Source: Extensimonas soli (GTDB lineage: Bacteria; Pseudomonadota; Gammaproteobacteria; Burkholderiales; Burkholderiaceae_C). From it: a stretch of DNA of 61,432 nt. Made by a program: the position numbers and the translations under genes. The notes under the pieces were generated by a model. It made no database searches. It saw nothing but the letters and a program-made list of their open reading frames with translations, and had not been told where the DNA came from. Of the stretch, positions 25,084 to 32,479 are shown piece after piece (position 1 is the first letter of the stretch; each line of letters begins with the position of its first letter). The DNA lies in the NCBI RefSeq assembly GCF_029211265.1, contig NZ_JARGEL010000009.1, positions 1 through 61,432 on the forward strand, in the 5' to 3' direction.

Positions 25084-25557
25084 ATGGAGAAATTCGTGAA
25101 CCAGCCCTTGAAACCCAGATCGTTTTTCACCGTCCCGCTGTCCGTGCTCTTGGCAACCTTCGCCACGGCACTCGGTGCGCAGTCCGTAGAGGCGGCAAAG
25201 CCAATGGCGCTTCGTACCATAATGGAAAGACTCGGTCGCGACATGCAAGCCGTCACGGGCGCGATCTCCAAAGAAGACTGGCCGCTGGTCGCCGAGCTAG
25301 CACCACGAATCGCCAAGCATGCCGAGCCGCCCATGTCGGAAAAGATGCGCATCCTTGCCTGGCTTGGGGCAGACGCTGGAAAGTTTCGGGGTCTTGATGG
25401 ACAGGTCCATGACGCCGCGACCGCCATGGGCGAGGCTGCACAGCGGAATGACGGCCAAGCAGTCATCGCGGCTTTCTCCAAGACCCAGCAAAGCTGCCTA
25501 GCCTGCCACCAGAGTTACCGTCGCTCGTTCGTGGAAAAGTTCTATGGAAGCCGCTAG
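25084..25557 (+). CDS. Class II c-type cytochrome (cytochrome c'-like)
   Basis: A 157-residue periplasmic haem protein. A signal peptide (FFTVPLSVLLATFATALGA, cleavage near residue 38) is followed by a four-helix bundle. A single CxxCH haem site, CLACH, lies near the C-terminus, which is the class II arrangement. Such proteins bind NO or act in electron transfer. It lies 48 bp after the LpxR-like gene and is the last gene of the cargo run, which began with tetR. The link to redox or nitrosative stress is inference. Confidence 0.85.
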   Translation: MEKFVNQPLKPRSFFTVPLSVLLATFATALGAQSVEAAKPMALRTIMERLGRDMQAVTGAISKEDWPLVAELAPRIAKHAEPPMSEKMRILAWLGADAGKFRGLDGQVHDAATAMGEAAQRNDGQAVIAAFSKTQQSCLACHQSYRRSFVEKFYGSR

Positions 25558-25567
25558 CAAGGGATGG

Positions 25568-26103
25568 CTACACCTGTTGACGGAAGACTAGCTTCTGTCC
25601 AATCAATATACCTCGACGCGTTTCAGGTTCCCAGGAAGCCACCCGTGCAGCGATCACGGGTTCCTGCTTCACCCGCGGCAGCACTCGTTGGATCTGACGT
25701 TCATGACTCCCGTATGCATGTGGGTCACCAGCACCAGCGGATAACGCAGCACCTCGTCCAGTGAGATACGTTTGTGCTTGAGCAGCGGATGCCATGCCGG
25801 CGCCGCGACCATGAGGGGGGGCGCTCCAAAGCGCCTTAGCCACGATGTCGTCACCCACTTCACCAGACTGGGCCCTAGGTCATACAGATCGCCATGCAGC
25901 CCCTTGATTTGCTGCGACAGTGACACCTCGAACAGGCGCAACTCGACGTCGGGCTCCTCCTGCCAGCTTAACGCCAGCAAGGTCGGCAAGCGCGACGGGG
26001 TGATGCCATCGGACAGCGTAATGCGTTGCTGACCGTGAAAGCCGCTGGCCGCTCCCCTCACGCTGTCGCGGGCTTGCTGCAAGGCAGTGAAGAGGCGCGG
26101 CAC
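25568..26103 (-). pseudogene. LysR-type regulator, frameshifted effector-domain remnant
   Basis: The frame 26103-25669 encodes LFTALQQARDSVRGAASG, then DGITPSRLPTLLAL and RYPLVLV, clearly the effector domain of a LysR protein of the same subfamily as the genes at 8879 and 26571. Near 25730 the similarity moves to another frame (AYGSHERQIQRVLPRVKQEP) and then decays. The N-terminal DNA-binding domain is missing. It is therefore a decayed paralogue with at least one frameshift. Confidence 0.65.
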
Positions 26104-26570
26104 ATGTTACAGGAATTGCTTGTCCGCCCGCGTCAACCGCTTGCTGCGACTGCTCCGGCCGCAGTGCTTCAGCAGCGCGGTTACAGGTGGCGATCTCGAA
26201 TTCGCCGAACATGCCCATCGACAGTTCATCCGGCGCGATGCCCGCTGGCGCGAACTTCAGACGCTGCGCCGCCGCCCGTGTCGACAGACCAAATCGCTCG
26301 CCCTCGGGGAGTGACGTAAGACGCCGCGACTGTCTTCCTCGGGTCGCTGCGGCCACAGAAGATAGCCGAGGCGCGCTGGCGCGAGTGCTCTAGCTAGCCA
26401 TCCGCCATGACCGCCGCCCGCGTTCAAGCAGCGTTGCAATAACTCCGGACACCATTGCCCGCGTGCTGTGAGCCGGCGACGGCAGCCGCTGCAAGACATG
26501 CCGGCCTCTTCTCCGCACGCATGCGGCTCCCTACGATCATAAGGACTGGTCACGTCACGAGGGACTGCGC
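26104..26570. other. Gene-free stretch upstream of the intact lysR
   Basis: These 467 bp carry several overlapping short ORFs on the minus strand but none with a recognisable family or start signal. They may contain scrambled remains of the neighbouring broken regulator. The promoter of the lysR gene at 26571 should lie at the right end. Confidence 0.35.
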
Positions 26571-27482
26571 ATGAACTTACGTCATCTTCGCTGTTTCATT
26601 GCTGTAGCCGAGGAACTGCACTTCGGTCGAGCCGCTAGGCGGCTGCATATAGAACAATCTCCCCTATCACGCACGATCCGCAAGTTGGAGACAACTCTAG
26701 GCGTGACGTTGCTCAGTCGCACGCCGCGGGGCGCAACCCTGACTTGGGCAGGGCGAGTCTTCCTCGACGACGCCCGCCGCATCATGTTGAGCGTTGAGCA
26801 GGCAGTGGCCAGCGCGAAGGCTGCTGCCTCCGGTTCTCAGGGCATTTTGCGAATCGCGCTGTCGAGAGACATAGGACGGGCGAGGCTATCAGCACTGCTT
26901 GCACTGTGCCGCGAAGAGTCGCCGCAGGTAAACATCCGGCTCTCCGAAGTACCGCTGACCGAACTCGTGCAGGGGCTGAACGCAAATCTGTTCGACGCCG
27001 GCTTTGCAATGGTCAATGAAGTGGAGGACGGGATCATTGCTGAGCCGCTGTGGGCCGACCCCTTGGTAGTGATCCTGCCCGCACGGCACCCGCTTGTAGC
27101 CTTCAAGGAAGTGCCGTTGCAGGAAGTGGTGAGCTATCCGCTGGTACTTTGTGATCCACGGGCATGCCAAGGTTGCGGTCGGCAGAGCGAACGACTGTTC
27201 CGCTCTGTCGATGTCCAACCGATCGTGGCTGAGTATGCCGCTTCTCACGGGCTGATGCTGACGTTGGTGGCCGCAGGGTACGGGCTAAGTTTTTCCACTG
27301 CCGCGCACTTGGCAACTTGCCAGCCGGCGGATGTTGTTGTCCGCCCGTTGGCCGGTCAGAGCGCATCGATAACCACCTATCTGCTACGAACCGAGGGTGG
27401 CATGACGGAGCCGTTGCAGCGGTTCATCGAACGCGCCGAACGTGTATGTCATCAGGACGCAAGCACATCACGCGCGATCTGA
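26571..27482 (+). CDS. LysR-type transcriptional regulator
   Basis: A 303-residue regulator with an N-terminal helix-turn-helix (LRCFIAVAEELHFGRAARRL followed by SPLSRTIRKLETTLGV) and a type 2 periplasmic-binding effector domain. GAGGGA precedes the ATG. It is paralogous to the gene at 8879 and the remnant at 25568. Lying just before the ICE backbone, it could be an ICE regulator comparable to TciR of ICEclc (also LysR-type) or cargo control. The sequence does not decide. Confidence 0.87.
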   Translation: MNLRHLRCFIAVAEELHFGRAARRLHIEQSPLSRTIRKLETTLGVTLLSRTPRGATLTWAGRVFLDDARRIMLSVEQAVASAKAAASGSQGILRIALSRDIGRARLSALLALCREESPQVNIRLSEVPLTELVQGLNANLFDAGFAMVNEVEDGIIAEPLWADPLVVILPARHPLVAFKEVPLQEVVSYPLVLCDPRACQGCGRQSERLFRSVDVQPIVAEYAASHGLMLTLVAAGYGLSFSTAAHLATCQPADVVVRPLAGQSASITTYLLRTEGGMTEPLQRFIERAERVCHQDASTSRAI

Positions 27483-28036
27483 CGCAGATCTATCGAAAGG
27501 TGCGCGGCTAGTTTTCTCGGATTGCGCGATTCATCTTTGGTCTTGCGGCTGACCCGATCCGCATGGCTCATGCGCTGTACTGATTCCAGTTTCGACGCAA
27601 TTGCTGCGCCCTTCCGTACTCCGGCACTCGCCTGCGGGCTCGCCGCCGCGGTCATTTCACTGACGCGGAACGCATGAGCTTTTGCTGGTTGCAAACCGGC
27701 TCATCCTGTTGACGTATTGGCACTTTACGCCGTTGGAATTCCTACGGAAAACTTTGGCCAGGTTTCGGGTAAAGCGCGGCACCCATGCTTGACTCCAGGG
27801 GAGCGCGACCACCAAGCCGCGTGCCGGTCCAAAGGCAAAGCGCCCGCATCATGGTTGAGGAGTTTCAAGCGTAGCAAGATGTAGTTCGCCCTTAGCCGGC
27901 CGTCAGCGCCGATGCAACGCTTCCTTCCACGATCCCGGCCGGTCCTGCGCTTCATCCGGATTTCTGGGCAATCGCCTCGCCCACTTGGGCGGTGCGCGTC
28001 TGCCAGAGTTCGATCCGACGATGGGACGCACGCGAC
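27483..28036. other. Gene-poor boundary before the ICE backbone
   Basis: These 554 bp hold a minus-strand 80-codon ORF (27694-27452) of unclear reality and no recognised gene. I see no integrase, tRNA or direct repeat that would mark an ICE attachment site. Confidence 0.35.
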
Positions 28037-28792
28037 ATGGAGAAATCGAGTTGCCTTGCCTTTGGCGCCAGGATCTACTACCGCCCGATCGAGGCGGCCG
28101 TCCGTTGGGCGGGACTGTTGCGCTTTGAGCCGCGGATTCTGGAAACGCTCGGGCCACGTGCCATGCCTGAGCCGAACGACTTTCCGCGCTGGCCCTTGCT
28201 GCGCCTTTTCTCCGAGCGCATCTTCGACGCATTGGCACACGATGAGCTTTCTTACGGCAAGGCAGGCATGGCGCAGGAACCTCAGCGCCCCGCACTCGAC
28301 GATCCTGCGTTGATCGTGCGCCACGTCGACCTGAAGGCGTGGATGTCGCATTACTACCCCGGTGAGCGGCCTCCATTCCTGTTCGACGGCATCGAGCGCG
28401 AACTGCATCCTTCGGTGAGCGTCGCCATGCTGAACGTGTTGCTGGCCGATCGCGAGGCCGCCAAGCTGCAGCTTGCCGAACTCGCACAACTACATGCGGC
28501 GCTGAAGGCACAGCACGAAGCGTTGGCGAAGGAGCATGCCAGTAGCATTCGTGAGGGCGATGCGAGTGAACCGGGCCTGCGCAGCGAATCGACTTACCTG
28601 AACATCATTGGCGGCCTGCTGACATTGCTGTTGGGCAAGTCCCCCGCGGGCTCTGCCTACTCGTCCTTCCGCAACATGGATGCGGTGATCAGTGCGCTAC
28701 TGGCCCACCATGAAGGGCGGCCCGGCATCAGCGAGCGAACGCTGTGGAGCAAGCTGGCACAGGCGCGTCGCCACCTGGAGGCATCGCGCTGA
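28037..28792 (+). CDS. Conserved ICE protein of unknown function
   Basis: A 251-residue protein. The ATG at 28037 opens MEKSSCLAFGARIYYRPIEA, and the earlier in-frame Met at 27992 is less likely. A helical, possibly coiled-coil middle (KLQLAELAQLHAALKAQHEA) is followed by a conserved C-terminal part (YLNIIGGLLTLLLGKSPAGS). Proteins of this type occur upstream of alpA in ICEclc-family elements and are sometimes mislabelled receptor kinases; no kinase motif is present. The function is unknown. Confidence 0.7.
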   Translation: MEKSSCLAFGARIYYRPIEAAVRWAGLLRFEPRILETLGPRAMPEPNDFPRWPLLRLFSERIFDALAHDELSYGKAGMAQEPQRPALDDPALIVRHVDLKAWMSHYYPGERPPFLFDGIERELHPSVSVAMLNVLLADREAAKLQLAELAQLHAALKAQHEALAKEHASSIREGDASEPGLRSESTYLNIIGGLLTLLLGKSPAGSAYSSFRNMDAVISALLAHHEGRPGISERTLWSKLAQARRHLEASR

Positions 28793-28806
28793 GCCTGTAA
28801 CAGCAG

Positions 28807-28840
28807 ACTGCAATTGCAGTTGCGTGTTCTGCAGTTGCAG
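28807..28840 (+). promoter_or_regulatory. Palindromic repeat pair upstream of alpA
   Basis: ACTGCAATTGCAGT (28807-28820) is a perfect 14-nt palindrome. CTGCAGTTGCAG (28829-28840) is a near copy 22 nt downstream. They lie 77-110 bp ahead of the alpA ATG, in the only non-coding gap before the regulatory cluster. By analogy with the controlled alpA promoter of ICEclc, this is a candidate activator or repressor site. Confidence 0.45.
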
Positions 28841-28916
28841 TGAATCTCGCAGCAGCAGCATATGGAATGCGAGGCACTTTCTGAACAACGCCATCGAGCG
28901 TCAAGGAGTGCCTCTC

Positions 28917-29135
28917 ATGTCTTCGCAGACCATCGCGCCGGCCTTGCCGCCCGAGCACCGCATCCTGCGCCGCGCCGAGGTCGAAGCCAAGACCGGCTTC
29001 AAGCGCGCGCACATCTACAGCCTCATGAAGGAAGGCAAGTTCCCCAAGGCGCTGCGCCTGGGCGTGCGCGCGGTGGGCTGGGACTCGGTGGAGATCGAAC
29101 AGTGGATCGCCGATCGCCTCAAAGAACGCGCCTGA
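28917..29135 (+). CDS. alpA: AlpA-family DNA-binding regulator
   Basis: A 72-residue MerR-like/AlpA winged-helix protein: RILRRAEVEAKTGFKRAHIY and SLMKEGKFPKALRLG, then GWDSVEIEQWIADRL. AAGGAG (28903-28908) precedes the ATG at 28917. AlpA proteins activate excision or late genes of prophages and ICEs. In ICEclc the alpA promoter is the entry to the parA-shi-parB cluster, and the same order follows here with 40 bp to parA. Confidence 0.85.
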   Translation: MSSQTIAPALPPEHRILRRAEVEAKTGFKRAHIYSLMKEGKFPKALRLGVRAVGWDSVEIEQWIADRLKERA

Positions 29136-29175
29136 CGCTTCTTCTCGGTTCATGCCATTCGACGAGGAGAAGCCC

Positions 29176-30042
29176 ATGCAGGTGGTGTCCATCATTTCGA
29201 CCAAGGGCGGCGTGGGCAAGACCACGACGGCGGCCAACCTGGGCGGCTTCATCGCCGATGCCGGGCTGCGCGTGCTGCTGCTGGACCTGGACGTGCAGCC
29301 CACGCTGTCGAGCTACTTCACGCTGGACGTTCGCGCGCCCGGCGGCATCTACCAGATGCTGGCCTTCAACGAGCGGCGCATCGAGCAACTGGTGTCGCGC
29401 ACCGTGATCGCGGGCCTGGACCTGGTGCTCTCCAACGACGACCGCGGCGAACTGAACACGCTGCTGCTGCACGCTCCGGATGGGCGCCTGCGACTGCGCC
29501 ATCTGCTTCCCGTCTTCCGCACGCACTACGACTTGCTGCTGATCGACACCCAGGGCGCGCGCAGCGTGCTGCTGGAGATGGCGGTGCTGGCGTCCGACCT
29601 GGCGCTGTCGCCGGTGACGCCGGAAATCCTCGCGGCGCGCGAGCTGCGGCGCGGCACGCTGCAACTGATCGAGGACATCGCGCCGTATCGGCACCTGGGC
29701 ATCGAGCCGCCGCCGCTGCGTCTGCTCATCAACCGTGTGCATCCTGTGTCGTCGAATGCGCGGCTGGTCCAGCAGGCGCTGCGACAGGTGTTTCAGGAAC
29801 AGGCCGGCGTGCAGGTGCTGGGCACCGACGTACCGGCCATCGAAGCCTATCCGCGCGCTGCGACACGAGGATTGCCGGTGCACCGGGTGGAGTACCGGCA
29901 GCCGGCTGGGCGCACGGCGCCCGCGGCGTTGGAGACCATGCGCACGCTGGCCGGCGAGCTGTTCCCCGTGTGGCGGGAGCGCTTCGCGCTGGTCACCGGT
30001 CGGGCCGATGCGGGAGGGGCCGGCCATGGCGAGCGCGCATGA
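29176..30042 (+). CDS. parA: ParA-family partition ATPase of the ICE
   Basis: A 288-residue P-loop ATPase with the deviant Walker motif KGGVGKTT at residues 10-17, the A' motif LLLDLDVQPTLSS and LIDTQGA as Walker B. The ATG at 29176 follows GAGGAGAAG (29163-29171); the in-frame ATG at 29152 lacks such a site. In ICEclc the homologue acts in the regulatory and partition cluster and affects host-cell division together with the small gene shi. It overlaps that next gene by 17 nt. Confidence 0.9.
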   Translation: MQVVSIISTKGGVGKTTTAANLGGFIADAGLRVLLLDLDVQPTLSSYFTLDVRAPGGIYQMLAFNERRIEQLVSRTVIAGLDLVLSNDDRGELNTLLLHAPDGRLRLRHLLPVFRTHYDLLLIDTQGARSVLLEMAVLASDLALSPVTPEILAARELRRGTLQLIEDIAPYRHLGIEPPPLRLLINRVHPVSSNARLVQQALRQVFQEQAGVQVLGTDVPAIEAYPRAATRGLPVHRVEYRQPAGRTAPAALETMRTLAGELFPVWRERFALVTGRADAGGAGHGERA

Positions 30043-30262
30043 ACTGGCGCGCGGCCGCGAACGGCTGCGCGCGCTGATCGAGTTCGCGCTGGGCGAAGGC
30101 TGGCGCGTGGTTCGCACGTCCGGCGGGCACCTGAAATTCACGAAGCAAGGCTGCGCGTCGATCTACACCAGCTCGACGGCGAGCGACCACCGTGCCGACC
30201 GCAATGCCCGCGCACAGCTTCGCCGCGCCGACCGGCAAGCGCAGGAGAATGGCCGTGGCTGA
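30026..30262 (+). CDS. Small HicA-like protein between parA and parB (shi-like)
   Basis: A 78-residue protein starting inside the end of parA after GGGAGGGG. It contains VVRTSGGHLKFTKQGCASIY, the pattern of the HicA/YcfA double-stranded RNA-binding-like fold, in which the His is the catalytic residue of HicA toxins. Its place between parA and parB matches shi of ICEclc, which slows growth of transfer-competent cells. No HicB antitoxin follows; parB overlaps it by 14 nt. Function by synteny is inference. Confidence 0.65.
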   Translation: MASAHELARGRERLRALIEFALGEGWRVVRTSGGHLKFTKQGCASIYTSSTASDHRADRNARAQLRRADRQAQENGRG

Positions 30263-31898
30263 GCTGACGCCGCAGGACATGGCTGCCAAGCTGCTGGCCA
30301 CCGGCTTCGAGCGCAGCGGCCCTTCGGCCGCGACCTTGAGCGACCCCATCGCCGACACGCCGATGGTGGTGACGCTGGACCAGTTGCGGCCCTACGACCA
30401 CGACCCACGCGTGACGCGCAACCCGGCCTATGCGGAGATCAAGGCGTCCATCCGCGAACGTGGGCTGGACGCGCCCCCCGCGATCACGCGCAGGCCGGGC
30501 GAGGCGCACTACATCATTCGCAACGGTGGCAACACGCGGCTGGCGATCCTGCGCGAGTTGTGGAGCGAGACCAAGGAGGAACGCTTCTTCCGGATTGCGT
30601 GCCTGTTCCGCCCGTGGCCGGCGCGCGGCGAAATCGTGGCGCTGACCGGGCATCTGGCCGAGAACGAGCTGCGCGGCGGCCTGACCTTCATCGAGCGGGC
30701 CTTGGGCATCGAGAAGGCGCGCGAGTTCTACGAGCAGGAAAGCGGCCAGGCGCTGTCGCAAAGCGAACTCGCGCGGCGACTGACGGCCGACGGCTATCCG
30801 GTGCCGCAGTCACACATCAGCCGCATGAACGATGCGGTGCGCTATCTGCTGCCGGCGATCCCGACGCTGTTGTACGGCGGATTGGGCCGGCATCAGGTGG
30901 ACCGGCTCGCAGTGCTGCGCAAGGCGTGCGAGCGCACCTGGGAGCGGCGTGCGCTGGGCCGGCCGCTGACCGTGGACTTCGCTTCGCTGTTTCAGGATGT
31001 GCTGTCGCAGTTCGACACGCAGCCGGAGGGCTTCTCGCCCCAGCGCGTGCAGGACGAACTGGTGGGTCAGATGGCCGAGCTGCTGGAAGCGGATTACGAC
31101 ACGCTGGCATTGGAGGTCGATGACAGCGAAAGCCGTCAGCGAGTATTGACCAGCGAGCCGGCCGCGCCGAACCCGGCAACGCCTGTCGCACCTGCGGCGC
31201 CAGCCATCACGCCGCAACTGTCGCCCGCGGCGCCAACGCCACGGGACACCTCGCCCGTCGCGCCACCGGCAGAGACACCCTCGGCACCACCTGCCGCTGC
31301 ACCAAACGCCCGGGAAGGGCAGCGCGACGAGCGCCTGCAGGGGCACATCGTGACGCCGGCCCCAACCACCGAGCGCCTGCAGTCCATCCAGAGGATGGTC
31401 GCGGATCAGCTCGGCGACAAGCTACCCGACTTCGAGGCCGACGCGCTGCGTGCGATCCCGGTGCAGGTTGGCGGGCTCTTTCCCATCTCGGATGTCTGGT
31501 ACATCGAGCCGGGCCTGGACGTGCCGGATCGCCTGCGCGTGCATATCGCGCAGTTCGCTCGCGAGATCGCGGGGGAAGCGGCGGTGGGCGACCACATCGA
31601 AGCCAGCGATGGCGGCATCGGCTTCGTCTGCGTGACGCCGGCCGTGGGCCAGGCGAAGGCGCTCCCGGCGTTCGCGCGTGCGATGCTGACCCTGCTGCAC
31701 GCGCTGAGCACCGCGCCGGCACCCGCGACCGGGCTGGACAGCGCGCGGCTGGCCGATGACCTTGGGCCGCTGCTGCATGGTCACGGCGGCTTGGTCACGC
31801 GCCTGAGCGATGCCGGGCTGGTAAAGCTGTTCCGTCTGCTGCGCCTGGCGCGCCGGCTGCTGGATCTGGAAGCCGGCGTAGCGAGCCAGGATTTCTGA
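30249..31898 (+). CDS. parB: ParB-family protein (BisD-like ICE regulator)
   Basis: A 549-residue protein. The N-terminal ParB/Srx-like domain includes YDHDPRVTRNPAYAEIKASI and YIIRNGGNTRLAILRELW. A KorB/ParB helix-turn-helix region follows (QSELARRLTADGYPVPQSHI). A Pro/Ala-rich linker of about 90 residues (near 300-390) leads to a C-terminal ICE-specific domain. The ATG at 30249 overlaps the shi-like gene; AGGAGA is immediately adjacent, so translation is probably coupled. In ICEclc the ParB-like BisD and the DUF2857 protein BisC together activate late promoters, and both genes are present here in order. Confidence 0.85.
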   Translation: MAVAELTPQDMAAKLLATGFERSGPSAATLSDPIADTPMVVTLDQLRPYDHDPRVTRNPAYAEIKASIRERGLDAPPAITRRPGEAHYIIRNGGNTRLAILRELWSETKEERFFRIACLFRPWPARGEIVALTGHLAENELRGGLTFIERALGIEKAREFYEQESGQALSQSELARRLTADGYPVPQSHISRMNDAVRYLLPAIPTLLYGGLGRHQVDRLAVLRKACERTWERRALGRPLTVDFASLFQDVLSQFDTQPEGFSPQRVQDELVGQMAELLEADYDTLALEVDDSESRQRVLTSEPAAPNPATPVAPAAPAITPQLSPAAPTPRDTSPVAPPAETPSAPPAAAPNAREGQRDERLQGHIVTPAPTTERLQSIQRMVADQLGDKLPDFEADALRAIPVQVGGLFPISDVWYIEPGLDVPDRLRVHIAQFAREIAGEAAVGDHIEASDGGIGFVCVTPAVGQAKALPAFARAMLTLLHALSTAPAPATGLDSARLADDLGPLLHGHGGLVTRLSDAGLVKLFRLLRLARRLLDLEAGVASQDF

Positions 31899-31915
31899 GC
31901 GCAGGAGGCTCCCGT

Positions 31916-32476
31916 ATGTCGGCACCGCACCCGCTCAACCAGGCCGTGATCGCCCAGGCCCTGCATGACCTGCGCAACGGCCAGTTGCGCCGCTGCAAGG
32001 CCATGGGCTTCGGTGAGGAGGAGCTGGATGCGCTGAAGCACCCAGAACTCGTGAGCATGCTGGTGAATGCCACGGTGTCGTGGTGTTCGGTGTCGGTGAA
32101 CCGGGAAGTGTTGAAGCGGCTGCTGAGCCAGGTGCACGACGTGGAGCGGGAGATCGCCACGGTGGACCGCATGCTGCGCCTGGGGGCGAGCACGGAGATG
32201 GTCAGCAAGTTCTACGGCCTCACGCATCAGGAAGTGGCGCTGCGCCGCGACATCCTCGGGCTGCCCAAGCGTAAGGGTCGGCATCCGGTGCTCGACGAGG
32301 CGCAGGACGTGGCCCTGTGGGAACGCTGGAAGGCCGGCATCACGGAGCGGCACATCGCACTGAACGACGACATGGCGATGCTGGCGCTGACCATGGACCT
32401 GGCCGAGGCCATGACCCTGCCCATGTCGGTGATCTGGTCGGCGATACGGAACTGGGTCGACCAGGGGCTGGTGTAG
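31916..32476 (+). CDS. DUF2857 protein (BisC-like ICE activator subunit)
   Basis: A 186-residue protein with the DUF2857 pattern: LKHPELVSMLVNATVSWCSV in the first half, then LGASTEMVSKFYGLTHQEVA, a helix-turn-helix-like segment. It is 18 bp after parB and 3 bp before the STY4528 gene. In ICEclc the DUF2857 protein forms a FlhDC-like activator with the ParB-like protein. That role is plausible here by order and family, but it is not proven by sequence. Confidence 0.82.
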   Translation: MSAPHPLNQAVIAQALHDLRNGQLRRCKAMGFGEEELDALKHPELVSMLVNATVSWCSVSVNREVLKRLLSQVHDVEREIATVDRMLRLGASTEMVSKFYGLTHQEVALRRDILGLPKRKGRHPVLDEAQDVALWERWKAGITERHIALNDDMAMLALTMDLAEAMTLPMSVIWSAIRNWVDQGLV

Positions 32477-32479
32477 GTC

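Noticed and set aside
27452-27694. Minus-strand 80-codon ORF after lysR
   Set aside because: No recognised family, no clear ribosome-binding site, and it overlaps the lysR 3' end. It could be real, but I cannot support it.
25558-28036. ICE attachment site or integrase at the left boundary
   Set aside because: I looked for a tRNA 3' end, direct repeats and a tyrosine recombinase and saw none, so the ICE end cannot be placed in this window.
30026-30262. Calling the Shi-like gene a HicAB toxin-antitoxin system
   Set aside because: There is no HicB-like gene next to it; synteny with the parA-shi-parB cluster explains it better.
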